From positions 28,091 to 50,329 of the forward strand of contig DINW01000017.1 of NCBI GenBank assembly GCA_002423705.1: DNA of 22,239 nt, given 5' to 3'. Below are positions 1-8,333 of this stretch, piece by piece. This stretch comes from Clostridium sp. UBA5530 (GTDB lineage Bacteria > Bacillota > Clostridia > Clostridiales > Clostridiaceae). How positions within the stretch are numbered: position 1 is the first letter of the stretch; every line of letters starts with the position of its first letter. The notes beneath the pieces are model-generated. The model saw only the letters and a list, made by a program, of their open reading frames with translations. It was not told where the DNA came from and searched no databases. The position numbers and the translations under genes were made by a program.

Positions 1-555
1 AGAATTAAACATTACATCTGCATTTTCTTGAAATACAAATATATTCCTATCTTCTCCTCTTTTTATAGATGGCCACATCTTTAAGGTTTCTTCTCCTCCA
101 TATCCTCTTGATAAATAATCTCTAACTAATCTTCTTATTATTCTAACGTCAGCATCAGTATCCACATATATCTTTATATCTAAGGCATCTCTAACTCTTT
201 TATCTTCTAGTATCATTATTCCTTCAACTATTATTATATTTTTAGATTGAACTAGTATAGTCTCTTCTTTTCGTGTATGTTTTTCAAAGTCATAGATTGG
301 CTTATTTATGCTTTCTCCGTGGAGTAAAGCATTTAAATGATTTAACATAAGTTCTGTATCAAAAGCAGAAGGATGATCATAATTTGTCTTTATTCTTTCT
401 TCAAAAGGCATATGGCTTTGATCTTTATAATAAGAATCGTGCTCTATCATAGCTATGCATTCTTCATCAAATTTATTATATATAGCCTTAGCTATGGTGC
501 TCTTTCCTGATCCTGTTCCTCCTGTAATTCCTATTAGTACAGGTCGTCTCATCAT
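1..555 (-). CDS. udk: Uridine kinase, 3' end beyond the left edge
   Basis: Phosphorylates uridine and cytidine to UMP and CMP in cytosolic pyrimidine salvage. About 185 codons are inside the window and the reading frame is open to base 1; the family is usually a little over 200 residues, so only the C-terminus is missing. A P-loop GGTGSGKST lies at about residues 12-20, followed by an acidic segment with EHDSYYKD and, further on, IIVEGIM, all typical of uridine kinase/phosphoribulokinase-type kinases. The start is ATGATG at 555; the first ATG overlaps the stop of the upstream trhP gene (ATGA), and AAGGAGG lies 7 bases upstream of it inside trhP. This indicates translational coupling. Its place directly after trhP matches B. 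subtilis yrrO-udk. Confidence 0.95.
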   Translation of the reverse strand, partial: MMRRPVLIGITGGTGSGKSTIAKAIYNKFDEECIAMIEHDSYYKDQSHMPFEERIKTNYDHPSAFDTELMLNHLNALLHGESINKPIYDFEKHTRKEETILVQSKNIIIVEGIMILEDKRVRDALDIKIYVDTDADVRIIRRLVRDYLSRGYGGEETLKMWPSIKRGEDRNIFVFQENADVMFNS

Positions 556-1781
556 TCATCTACCTCCTTGCTTTTAACTAACATATCTTGAGGTATAAGC
601 CTTTTATCACTATGAATTTTAAATATCATCTGAGCTCTAGGAGCAACATCAATTTTATTTCCTTTTTGATCTTTCATATCATTTAAAGAAATATGAAACA
701 TATCGCCTAAGGGTCTTAAGACTTCAACCTTATCTCCTTCAAACACTCTATTTCTCTGTTCAATTACTGCTTCTTTCGTGACCTCATCATAGGATTTCAC
801 CACTCCTACAATATCATAGTCTCTCACATATGAAGATGTTTCATATATTTGCATAGAACTTCTTCCATAATAAAAGCCAGTATAATAACTTCTATGACTT
901 ACTTTTAGTAAGTAATCCATCCACTTTGGATTAAATTTATAATTTTTAGAATCCTTAAAATAGCTATCTACAGCCTCTCTATAGGCCTTCACTATAGATG
1001 CAACGTAAAAGGCGCTCTTCATTCGCCCCTCTATTTTTAATGAGTATACTCCACTTTCAATGACCTCGTCTATATGATCTATCATACATAAATCCTTTGA
1101 GTTCATTATATAAGTTCCCTTTTCATCCTCAATTATTGGAAAGTATTCTCCAGGCCTTTTTTCTTCTACTAGATAATATTTATATCTACAAGCCTGTGCG
1201 CAAGCTCCCCTATTAGCATCTCTTCCTGTCATATAATTAGAAATAAGACATCGCCCAGAATAGGCCATACACATTGCCCCATGAATAAAGGCTTCTAGCT
1301 CGCACTCTTCAGGCAACTTTTCTCTTATTTCTTTTATTTCTTTTAAAGTTAGTTCCCTAGCTAGGACTATCCTTTTAACTCCTTGTTTATGCCAAAATAA
1401 GGCTGATTTCCAATTTACATTATTCGCCTGAGTACTTAAATGGATTTCAAAGTCCTCTGCTACTTCCTTAATAGTCATTATAATTGATGGATCAGAAACT
1501 ATAAGGGCATCTACTCCTAAATTTTTTAATTCTACTATGTATTGCTCCAATCCTTCCAAATCAGAATTATGAGGAAAGACGTTTAAAGTTACATAAACCC
1601 TTTTGTTTCTATCATGGGCATATTTTACTCCCTCTCTTATTTCCTCATTTGTAAAATTGTCCGCAAAAGCTCTTAAGTTTAATTTGCTTCCTCCTAAGTA
1701 AACCGCATCAGCACCAAAATCTATAGCTGTCTTTAATTTTTCAAGGTTTCCAGCTGGAGCTAAAATCTCTGGCTTTCTCAC
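552..1781 (-). CDS. trhP: U32-family protein, tRNA U34 hydroxylation protein TrhP
   Basis: U32 'peptidase' family protein of 409 residues. Members in this genomic position (B. subtilis YrrN/YrrO, E. coli TrhP/YegQ) are known to hydroxylate wobble uridine 34 of tRNA to 5-hydroxyuridine rather than act as proteases. The N-terminal motif EILAPAGN and the family signature EAFIHGAMCMAYSGRC are visible. Cysteines at about 171, 178, 194 and 198 fit the set thought to hold an iron-sulfur cluster. The start is GTG, immediately after the TAA of trmR with no spacer, with AGGAGG 9 bases upstream. B. subtilis carries two tandem paralogues here; this window has one, most like the longer YrrO type. The adjacent methyltransferase trmR would use its product, which supports the tRNA role. 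Confidence 0.88.
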   Translation of the reverse strand: MRKPEILAPAGNLEKLKTAIDFGADAVYLGGSKLNLRAFADNFTNEEIREGVKYAHDRNKRVYVTLNVFPHNSDLEGLEQYIVELKNLGVDALIVSDPSIIMTIKEVAEDFEIHLSTQANNVNWKSALFWHKQGVKRIVLARELTLKEIKEIREKLPEECELEAFIHGAMCMAYSGRCLISNYMTGRDANRGACAQACRYKYYLVEEKRPGEYFPIIEDEKGTYIMNSKDLCMIDHIDEVIESGVYSLKIEGRMKSAFYVASIVKAYREAVDSYFKDSKNYKFNPKWMDYLLKVSHRSYYTGFYYGRSSMQIYETSSYVRDYDIVGVVKSYDEVTKEAVIEQRNRVFEGDKVEVLRPLGDMFHISLNDMKDQKGNKIDVAPRAQMIFKIHSDKRLIPQDMLVKSKEVDE

Positions 1782-2432
1782 TTAGCTTTTCCTCCTTTTT
1801 GTTACAGCAATGCCATCTCCCATAGGTATCACAGAAGTTATTAACTCTTCATTTTGTGATACCATTTGAAGATAAGTCTTCATTCTCTTTACTATAGTAA
1901 TCTTTCTTCTTTTTAGAAGCTCCCTAGAAGCAACCATACCTCTAAATAGAACATTATCCGCAATTATTATACCTTCATCAGAAAGCAACGCCATACAATA
2001 AGGTAGAAAATGATTATAATGTCCTTTACCAGCATCCATAAATATAATATCATATTTTCCCTGTAGAGTTTTTAATATCTCTAAACAATCACCCTCAATA
2101 ATACTTATGTTGCCTTCCATTTCATATTTTTTTATATTTTCTCTAGCCAGCCTTACCATCTCTTCATCTCTCTCAATAGTATCTATATGCACATTGTTTT
2201 GAAGAGTTGTGGCCATAAGTATAGAGGAATATCCTATGGCTGTTCCTAACTCTAGTATATTTTTTGGTTTTTTTATGGATACCATGAGCTCTAAAAACTT
2301 TCCACTTTCTTTTTGAATAATTGGAACTTTATGCTCTTTAGCATAATCCTCTAATTCCTTTAATGTTCCAGCACTATCAGGTATAAGTTGTCTTAGGTAT
2401 TGTTCCATATATTCATATGCTACTCCACTCAT
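1782..2432 (-). CDS. trmR: tRNA 5-hydroxyuridine methyltransferase TrmR (YrrM-like)
   Basis: SAM-dependent O-methyltransferase of 216 residues, class I Rossmann fold. The family member at this locus (B. subtilis YrrM, TrmR) methylates 5-hydroxyuridine at tRNA position 34 to 5-methoxyuridine. Visible motifs are ILELGTAIGYSS (SAM loop, about residues 59-70), IDTIERDEE (ribose-binding acid at about 87), FMDAGKGHY (131-139) and IIADN (156-160), as in metal-dependent catechol-type O-methyltransferases. I place the start at ATG 2432, five bases after GGAGG. A longer frame from TTG at 2444 is possible, but that TTG lies in the ribosome binding site itself. It ends directly against the GTG of trhP, so the two enzymes of one wobble-base pathway are coupled. 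Confidence 0.88.
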   Translation of the reverse strand: MSGVAYEYMEQYLRQLIPDSAGTLKELEDYAKEHKVPIIQKESGKFLELMVSIKKPKNILELGTAIGYSSILMATTLQNNVHIDTIERDEEMVRLARENIKKYEMEGNISIIEGDCLEILKTLQGKYDIIFMDAGKGHYNHFLPYCMALLSDEGIIIADNVLFRGMVASRELLKRRKITIVKRMKTYLQMVSQNEELITSVIPMGDGIAVTKRRKS

Positions 2433-2452
2433 AGTTTCCTCCAATACTACTT

Positions 2453-3481
2453 TTACTTCTTATTTTTATTATCTCTTATATTTTTCAATCTTGTAAATTC
2501 AGCTTCACTGCTTGTAAAAGAATGAGTTCCGTCATCATTAGAAATAAAAAATAAATAATTTGTCTTGTCCGGGCTTATAGCCGCCTGCAAAGATGATTTA
2601 CCTGGTGAGGCTATTGGTCCTGCTGGAAGTCCATCAACTTTATAAGTATTGTAAGGTGATTCTACCTTTAAATCTTCATTACTTATTTCAGCTTTATGGT
2701 AACCTAATGAGTATAACACTGTAGCACAGGATTGAAACTTCATCTTTTTATCTATTCTATTGTAAAATACCGAAGCTACCTTAGCCCTTTCTGTATCCTT
2801 TTCTGCCTCTTTCTCTACAATAGATGCTATAGTAACAATATCATCTATAGTATTTTTATCTATTTTTTGTCCATTAGATTTCTCAATTTCACTTATTACA
2901 TCTTCAAACCTATTTAGCATCCTTTCAATTATATCTACTGCTGGAGTTCCTTTTTCAAAGTCGTAGGTATCAGGAAATAAAAATCCTTCTAATGGATATT
3001 TTCTAAGATTATTTCTTCTTATATAAGCCGGAAGCTCATATTCCTTTACGGCCTTCAAAAATTCTGCCTTTGATATTATTGAATTTTCCTCTAGTTTGGC
3101 TCCTATTTCCTCAACGGTAAATCCTTCTGGAATAGTTACTCTCTTTAATCCTTCTGCAGTTTTACCAGAAACTAAATTGTCTAAAAAAGTATTAAGATCC
3201 ATATCCTTTTCAATGATATACTTTCCTGGCTTTATAGTAGTATTGATATCATTAGATTTTATATAATATTTTATAAAATAAGTATTTCCTATGATATCTT
3301 GACTAGAAAGCTTCCTTAATACATCATTTATACTTTGACCATCTTTTACTTCCAAATTAACTTTTTCTACGCTTAATTTAAAGGGTTTTCTTATAAGACT
3401 CTTATAGTAGCTTATACCTATTCCCCCAAAAATAAATATGGCAATAACTACTATAAGAATGGTTTTCTTTTTTTCTTTCAT
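2453..3481 (-). CDS. mltG: Endolytic murein transglycosylase MltG (YceG-like)
   Basis: Membrane-anchored lytic transglycosylase that cuts nascent peptidoglycan strands and is thought to terminate glycan polymerisation outside the membrane. The 342-residue protein has a short basic N-terminus, one transmembrane anchor (about residues 8-25), a LysM-like region (about 38-110) and the YceG catalytic domain. The family motif ASIVEKEA places the catalytic glutamate at about residue 223. Downstream motifs FYNRI, SPYNTY and LPAGPIASPG are also typical. GGGGGGAG lies just before the ATG. It follows typA by 14 bases and corresponds to B. subtilis yrrL in position. Confidence 0.93.
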   Translation of the reverse strand: MKEKKKTILIVVIAIFIFGGIGISYYKSLIRKPFKLSVEKVNLEVKDGQSINDVLRKLSSQDIIGNTYFIKYYIKSNDINTTIKPGKYIIEKDMDLNTFLDNLVSGKTAEGLKRVTIPEGFTVEEIGAKLEENSIISKAEFLKAVKEYELPAYIRRNNLRKYPLEGFLFPDTYDFEKGTPAVDIIERMLNRFEDVISEIEKSNGQKIDKNTIDDIVTIASIVEKEAEKDTERAKVASVFYNRIDKKMKFQSCATVLYSLGYHKAEISNEDLKVESPYNTYKVDGLPAGPIASPGKSSLQAAISPDKTNYLFFISNDDGTHSFTSSEAEFTRLKNIRDNKNKK

Positions 3482-3495
3482 AAACTCCCCCCAGT

Positions 3496-5316
3496 TTATC
3501 TATTTCTGCTTATAAGTCTCTTTCTTTCTGCGCTATCCAGTATTCTTTTTCTCATTCTTATGCTCTTTGGAGTAACTTCAACCAACTCATCGCCTCTTAT
3601 AAATTCTAAACTTTGTTCTAGAGACATTTCTGTTGGTGTAGTTAATCTTAAGGAATCATCTGAACCAGAAGATCTTGTATTACTTAAATGCTTTTTCTTA
3701 CATACATTTACTTCTATGTCATCTGCCCTTGAACATTCTCCTGCTATCATTCCTGAATAAACCTGAGTACCTGGTGATATGAATAAAATTCCTCTTTCCT
3801 GTGCATTAAATAATCCATAGGTAATAGCCTCTCCTGATTCAAATACAACCAAAGAACCTCTTGATCTTTCTGGAATATCTCCCTTGAATTCCTCATACCC
3901 TGAGAATATGTGGTTCATTATTCCATTACCCTTAGTGTCTGTCAAAAAGTCATTTCTAAATCCTATAAGACCTCTAGCTGGTATTTTAAACTCAAGCCTT
4001 ACATACCCATTAGTAGCAGATACCATGTTCACCATTTCTGCCTTCCTTGGTCCTAACTTCTCCATAACAGGCCCCATAAATTCTTCAGGTACATCTATAG
4101 TTAAATATTCTATGGGTTCTGATTTTTTTCCTTCTTCTTCTCTAAAAATTACACTAGGTTTTGATACTTGGAATTCATAACCTTCTCTTCTCATAGTCTC
4201 AATTAATATAGATAAGTGAAGTTCTCCTCTTCCACTAACTTTGAAGCAATCCGGTGAAAGTTCTTCTACCTTTAAGCTTACATTGGTCTCTAGCTCCTTA
4301 AGCAATCTGTCTCTTAAATGTCTAGATGTTACAAAGTCTCCCTCTTTACCAGCAAATGGTGAGTCATTAACCATAAAGTTCATGCTAATTGTTGGCTCAT
4401 CTATATTAACAAATGGTAAAGCCTCTGGACAACTGCTATCAGCTATGGTATCTCCTATATTTATATCTCCAACTCCACTTATTGCAACTATTTCTCCTAG
4501 GGAAGCTTCCTCTGTCTCTACTCTTCTAAGTCCATCATAAACATAAAGGTTAGATATTTTCCCATTTTTAGTCGAATCTTTTGATATTATGGAAACCTGT
4601 TGATTCTTCTTTATAACTCCTCTTTCAATTTTACCTATGGCTATCTTTCCTACATACTCACTGGAGTCTAAAGTAGTTACAAGCATTTGAAGAGGTTGAT
4701 CCATGTATCCTTGTGGTGGTGCTACCCTCTCTATTATTGTTCTAAATAAAGGTTCCATATTATCGCTTTCATCTTCTACTTCTATTTTGGCAATTCCGTC
4801 TCTAGCAGAACAATATACTATTGGGAAATCTAATTGAGTGTCTGTAGCTCCTAATTCAACGAATAAATCAAATATTTCATCAATAACCTCTGTAGGTCTT
4901 GCATCCTTCTTATCTATTTTATTTATTACTACTATAGGATTTAATCCTAATTCTAGGGCCTTCCTAAGTACAAATTTTGTTTGAGGCATTGGACCCTCAT
5001 AGGAATCTACAACTAATATAACACTATCCACCATCTTTAGTACTCTTTCTACTTCGCCCCCAAAGTCAGCATGTCCTGGAGTATCTACTATGTTTATTTT
5101 TACGCCTTCATGGATTATAGCAGTATTTTTAGAAAGAATAGTTATCCCTCTTTCTTTTTCCAAATCATTTGAATCCATAACTCTCTCTTGAACCTTTTCA
5201 TTGTTTCTAAATATGTTACTTTGTCTTAACATAGCATCTACCAAGGTTGTCTTACCATGGTCTACGTGCGCAATTATAGCTATATTTCTAATATCACTTC
5301 TTATGTCTAAATTCAT
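3496..5316 (-). CDS. typA: Translational GTPase TypA/BipA
   Basis: Ribosome-binding GTPase of the EF-G-like class, involved in ribosome assembly and stress or low-temperature growth in species studied. All GTP-binding motifs are present in 606 residues: AHVDHGKT (16-23), the switch I region ending ERGITI, DTPGH (78-82) and NKID (132-135). They are followed by EF-Tu domain II, EF-G domain III- and V-like parts, and the BipA-specific C-terminal domain. The length is that expected for the family. ATG at 5316 has GGAGG 6 bases upstream. A terminator at 5472-5509 separates it from the rnj/ylbF-like transcript, so typA probably has its own promoter in the 5317-5471 gap and heads the typA-mltG-trmR-trhP-udk operon. 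Confidence 0.97.
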   Translation of the reverse strand: MNLDIRSDIRNIAIIAHVDHGKTTLVDAMLRQSNIFRNNEKVQERVMDSNDLEKERGITILSKNTAIIHEGVKINIVDTPGHADFGGEVERVLKMVDSVILVVDSYEGPMPQTKFVLRKALELGLNPIVVINKIDKKDARPTEVIDEIFDLFVELGATDTQLDFPIVYCSARDGIAKIEVEDESDNMEPLFRTIIERVAPPQGYMDQPLQMLVTTLDSSEYVGKIAIGKIERGVIKKNQQVSIISKDSTKNGKISNLYVYDGLRRVETEEASLGEIVAISGVGDINIGDTIADSSCPEALPFVNIDEPTISMNFMVNDSPFAGKEGDFVTSRHLRDRLLKELETNVSLKVEELSPDCFKVSGRGELHLSILIETMRREGYEFQVSKPSVIFREEEGKKSEPIEYLTIDVPEEFMGPVMEKLGPRKAEMVNMVSATNGYVRLEFKIPARGLIGFRNDFLTDTKGNGIMNHIFSGYEEFKGDIPERSRGSLVVFESGEAITYGLFNAQERGILFISPGTQVYSGMIAGECSRADDIEVNVCKKKHLSNTRSSGSDDSLRLTTPTEMSLEQSLEFIRGDELVEVTPKSIRMRKRILDSAERKRLISRNR

Positions 5317-5471
5317 ATTATTCCTCCATCGTATAAAAAATTATTAGTTTAATAAATTTTACTTCATAAAAACTATCTTCAATACAAGGTTTTTATCTGT
5401 GCTATAGCCACCATGACCTATTTAAAAATTTTAAACTAAAATCATAACCAATGAACATAAGATAAAAACTC
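5317..5471 (-). other. typA leader, promoter not resolved
   Basis: Non-coding gap between the upstream terminator and typA. It must hold the typA promoter if the terminator is efficient, but no pair of -35/-10 boxes reaches consensus. The nearest candidate, reading leftward, is TTGAAG, a 15-base spacer and TAAAAT at about 5353-5379, a short spacing. An inverted repeat ATAAAAAC / GTTTTTAT (arms 5366-5373 and 5389-5396) surrounds this candidate -35 region. No open frame worth calling is present. Confidence 0.35.
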
Positions 5472-5509
5472 AAAATAAAATTGGATACATCAGTATCCAA
5501 TTTTATTTT
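5472..5509 (-). terminator. Intrinsic terminator after the ylbF-like gene
   Basis: Perfect inverted repeat with 17-base arms (5472-5488 and 5493-5509) and a 4-base loop. The GC-containing core GGATAC/GTATCC is flanked by A-rich and T-rich tracts, so on the minus strand the stem ends in ATTTTATTTT followed by more T. It lies about 60 bases after the stop of the YlbF-family gene and before typA. The symmetric A/T tracts would also work in the other direction. Confidence 0.85.
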
Positions 5510-5567
5510 CAACTACACTTAATTTTAATCTTTCATCATTAAAAAGTCAACTTAAGTATTTTTTAAT

Positions 5568-5912
5568 CTATTCCTCTAGATTTATGTCTATATCAATAGC
5601 TTCCATCAATATTTTCATCATATTTTCCCATAAAGTCGCTAATTTAGCCTCTGCATTCATATAATTAGAAATATCTGAATTTAAATCTATTATTCTACTT
5701 AAATTGTCTATTTTTTCTTTCATTTCTTTTGAAATTTCTCCATTGTCTACATGCTCTTTATAACCCTCCATTTGAACATTTCTAAAGTCACTTAAAATTT
5801 TTTTATTTTTTTCATCAATTTTAATTTTATCTAAAGCTTCTTTTAGTTCTAACGTTTCTGGACAAATTTTCAAAGCATCAGCCAAATCATAAATCTTATC
5901 ATAAATATTCAT
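5568..5912 (-). CDS. YlbF/YmcA-family protein
   Basis: Small helical protein of 114 residues that I assign to the YlbF/YmcA (YheA/YmcA/YlbF) family from its overall pattern. It has an N-terminal MNIYDKIYDLADALK helix, a middle region containing KKILSDFRNVQ, and a C-terminal conserved helix ending in LMEAIDIDI. It is rich in charged residues and has no signal peptide or membrane segment. In B. subtilis YlbF and YmcA form a complex with YaaT that modulates RNase Y-dependent mRNA processing. Here the gene follows rnj by 21 bases with an AAGAGG site, so it is probably cotranscribed with RNase J. A role in RNA decay is therefore an inference from family and context. It is the last gene before a strong terminator. 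Confidence 0.8.
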   Translation of the reverse strand: MNIYDKIYDLADALKICPETLELKEALDKIKIDEKNKKILSDFRNVQMEGYKEHVDNGEISKEMKEKIDNLSRIIDLNSDISNYMNAEAKLATLWENMMKILMEAIDIDINLEE

Positions 5913-5933
5913 AAAAAACCTCTTATTTTAAAA

Positions 5934-7601
5934 CTAGATTTCCATTATTATTGGAAGAATCATTGGTTTTCTTTTTGTCTTTTCATACAAGAAAATTCTA
6001 AGTTCTTCTTTTATTATAGACTTCATAGTGGCCCAATCTGTTATTTTTTTTGTCTCACATTGTTTTAAAGCCTCTTTAACGATTTCTCTAGCTTCTCCCA
6101 TAAGATCTTCGGACTCTCTAACATAGACAAATCCTCTAGATATTATATCTGGTCCTGCAATTACAGCACCACTCTCTCGTTCTATGGTAACTACTACTGT
6201 AAGTATTCCATCTTGAGATAAATGTTTTCTATCTCTTAGGACTATATTCCCTACATCGCCCACGCCTAAGCCATCTACAAAAACTTGACCCGCAACTACT
6301 GACCCACTTCTTCTTATAGAGGTTCTAGAAAGTTCTATAACATCTCCATTGTCAGCGATTAGAACTCTACTAGGATCCATTCCTAATCTAACTGCCAATT
6401 CCCCATGCTGCTTTAAATGCCTATATTCTCCATGGACTGGCATAAAGAATTTAGGCTTTACAAGAACATGCATAAGTTTTAATTCTTCTTGACAAGCATG
6501 ACCAGATACATGAACATCTGCCAAAGCAGAATATATAACATTTACTCCCTTTTTAAATAATTGATTAATAACCTTAGATACAAGTTTTTCATTGCCTTGA
6601 ATTGGACTAGCAGATATTATAACGGTATCACCTTCACACATAGTTACTTTTCTATGCTCTGAAGATGCCATTCTTGCCAGTGCCGACATAGGCTCCCCCT
6701 GACTCCCTGTGGTTATTATAGCTACTTGATTATTAGGATATTTGTTTATAGCGTCTATATTTATCAATGTATCTTTCTCTACATTTAAATATCCTAACTC
6801 TAGAGCCACGTTTATATTGTTTTCCATACTTCTTCCAGAAACTGCAACTTTTCTTTTATCTTTTTCTGCAGCAGTAATTATCTGCTGAATTCTATGAATA
6901 TTGGAAGCAAAGGTAGCTACTATAATTCTTCCCTGCGCTTTTCCAAATATATTTTCAAAGGTTTCGCCCACTGTTCTTTCAGACATGGTATATCCAGGTC
7001 TTTCTACATTTGTGCTATCAGCTAACATCACAAGAACTCCTCTTTTCCCTAGCTCGGCAAATCTTGCAAAATCAGCTATTTCTCCGTCAATTGGTGTATA
7101 GTCTACTTTAAAATCTCCGGTGTGAAGGATAACCCCTAATGGAGTATGGATAGCAATAGCTACAGAATCAGCTATACTATGATTTGTCTTTATAAATTCT
7201 ACTGACATGGAAGTTAATTTTACTATATCTCTTGGTTTTACCAAATTCATCTCTGTAGTGCTTAAAAGACCGTGTTCCTTAAGCTTTGTTTCTATTAATC
7301 CTAAGGTTAATTTAGTTCCATATATAGGGACATTTAACTGTTTTAATACATATGGAAGTGCACCTATATGATCCTCATGACCATGGGTGAAGAAGATTCC
7401 TCTTACTTTTTCTTTGTTTTTAACTAAATAAGTTACATCTGGTATTACAATATCTATACCGAACATATCTTCATCTGGGAATTTTAATCCGCAATCTATA
7501 ACTATTATTTCCTCTTTATACTCAATGGCTGTCATGTTTTTACCAATTTCATTCAAACCACCTAGAGGGATAATTTTGACCTTTTCCCTTTCCTTTTTCA
7601 T
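5934..7601 (-). CDS. rnj: Ribonuclease J
   Basis: Metallo-beta-lactamase/beta-CASP ribonuclease with 5'-to-3' exonuclease and endonuclease activity, central to mRNA turnover and rRNA maturation in Firmicutes. The 555-residue length is typical. Motifs: HGHEDH (73-78) for the two-zinc site, a second metal-binding HTGDFK, the beta-CASP region with TTGSQGEPMSAL, then HVSGHA and PVHGEYRH, and a C-terminal domain needed for dimerisation. ATG at 7601 follows AAGGAGG by 7 bases. A 241-base gap with inverted repeats separates it from fur upstream, and the YlbF-family gene follows closely. Confidence 0.97.
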   Translation of the reverse strand: MKKEREKVKIIPLGGLNEIGKNMTAIEYKEEIIVIDCGLKFPDEDMFGIDIVIPDVTYLVKNKEKVRGIFFTHGHEDHIGALPYVLKQLNVPIYGTKLTLGLIETKLKEHGLLSTTEMNLVKPRDIVKLTSMSVEFIKTNHSIADSVAIAIHTPLGVILHTGDFKVDYTPIDGEIADFARFAELGKRGVLVMLADSTNVERPGYTMSERTVGETFENIFGKAQGRIIVATFASNIHRIQQIITAAEKDKRKVAVSGRSMENNINVALELGYLNVEKDTLINIDAINKYPNNQVAIITTGSQGEPMSALARMASSEHRKVTMCEGDTVIISASPIQGNEKLVSKVINQLFKKGVNVIYSALADVHVSGHACQEELKLMHVLVKPKFFMPVHGEYRHLKQHGELAVRLGMDPSRVLIADNGDVIELSRTSIRRSGSVVAGQVFVDGLGVGDVGNIVLRDRKHLSQDGILTVVVTIERESGAVIAGPDIISRGFVYVRESEDLMGEAREIVKEALKQCETKKITDWATMKSIIKEELRIFLYEKTKRKPMILPIIMEI

Positions 7602-7655
7602 TTACTTCCCTCCTTACATTCCTAGTGTTTATCTAAGACTAGCCTTACTATAATT

Positions 7656-7678
7656 TATTATGCTACCATAGCATAATA
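7656..7678 (-). repeat. Inverted repeat in the rnj leader, possible operator or stem-loop
   Basis: Perfect inverted repeat with 10-base arms (7656-7665 and 7669-7678) and a 3-base centre, 55-77 bases before the rnj start. Reading leftward, a possible -10 box TATAGT lies just downstream of it. It could be a protein operator or a hairpin in the 5' untranslated region; it lacks a T tract, so it is not a terminator. Confidence 0.5.
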
Positions 7679-7736
7679 TTTAACTAAGTTTAATTAGTAA
7701 GTTATTGTTGAGCTTTTACACTTTTATTGTTTTTTA

Positions 7737-7788
7737 AAGCTTATTATAACTTTATATAGTAACTCTTAGTATATACACTGGTAAGCTT
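7737..7788 (-). repeat. Nested inverted repeats between fur and rnj
   Basis: Outer arms AAGCTTA / TAAGCTT (7782-7788 and 7737-7743) enclose inner TATATA / TATATA arms. A TATAAT hexamer (7743-7748) overlaps the 3' outer arm and is a candidate -10 box for rnj, but no good -35 lies at the right distance. No T tract follows on the minus strand. The rest of the 7602-7842 gap shows no reading frame. Confidence 0.35.
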
Positions 7789-7842
7789 CTTTATTAAATT
7801 ACTTCAACTAATTTTAAGATATCATGAACCTATTACACAAAT

Positions 7843-8304
7843 CTATTTTTCCTTCGATTTGCAATTATGACAAACGCCGAAAAACTTTACGCTATGGTCT
7901 TGAATCTTAAAATTGTATTGTCCTTCAATCTTCTTCTCCAGATCCTCCAAAAGGTCTCCCTCTACTTCAATAACTTTTCCACACTCAGTACAAATTAAAT
8001 GATGATGTCTATGAAGCTCATCTTCATGTACTAGCTCATATCTACTACATCCATCATCTAAATCCAACTTGTATACTATACCCATTTCCTCTAATAACAC
8101 AATAGTTCTGTAAACAGTAGCTAAACCTATTTCTGGACATGGTTTTTTTACTTTATCATAAATCTCCTCTACTGTTAAATGAGTTCCTTCATTATCTATT
8201 ATTGTATCTAAAATAGATCTTCTTTGAGGAGTAAGCTTATATCCTTTTTTCTTTAGCTCTTCTTTTAAATTATTCATATCTATAGAAGACATTCTTGTTG
8301 GCAT
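7843..8304 (-). CDS. fur: Fur-family metalloregulator, Fur-like rather than PerR
   Basis: Ferric uptake regulator family repressor of 153 residues from ATG 8304. It has an N-terminal winged-helix domain (TPQRRSIL, LTVEEIYDKV, GLATVYRTI at about 25-70) and a C-terminal dimerisation and metal domain. The latter has the His-rich stretch HRHHHLIC (about 98-105) and two CxxC pairs (105/108 and 145/148) for structural zinc. At the position where PerR proteins carry a regulatory aspartate (VDF) this one has glutamate (VIEV, residue 113), which favours Fur or Zur over peroxide-sensing PerR. TTG at 8310 is an alternative start with GGAG 5 bases before it; the ATG has that site 11 bases away. The gene follows the DUF1292 gene by under 30 bases, so it is cotranscribed. 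Confidence 0.9.
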   Translation of the reverse strand: MPTRMSSIDMNNLKEELKKKGYKLTPQRRSILDTIIDNEGTHLTVEEIYDKVKKPCPEIGLATVYRTIVLLEEMGIVYKLDLDDGCSRYELVHEDELHRHHHLICTECGKVIEVEGDLLEDLEKKIEGQYNFKIQDHSVKFFGVCHNCKSKEK

Positions 8305-8333
8305 GGACAAAACAACTCCAATCTTATAACTAA

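Noticed and set aside
2433..2444. TTG start for trmR at 2444
   Set aside because: The TTG is part of the TTGGAGG ribosome binding site serving the ATG at 2432.
3560..4540. Plus-strand open frames opposite typA
   Set aside because: Shadows of the typA coding frame; no ribosome binding sites or domain features.
7843..8304. PerR identity for the Fur-family protein
   Set aside because: The position of the PerR regulatory aspartate is glutamate here, as in Fur; this is from memory of the families and is not decisive.
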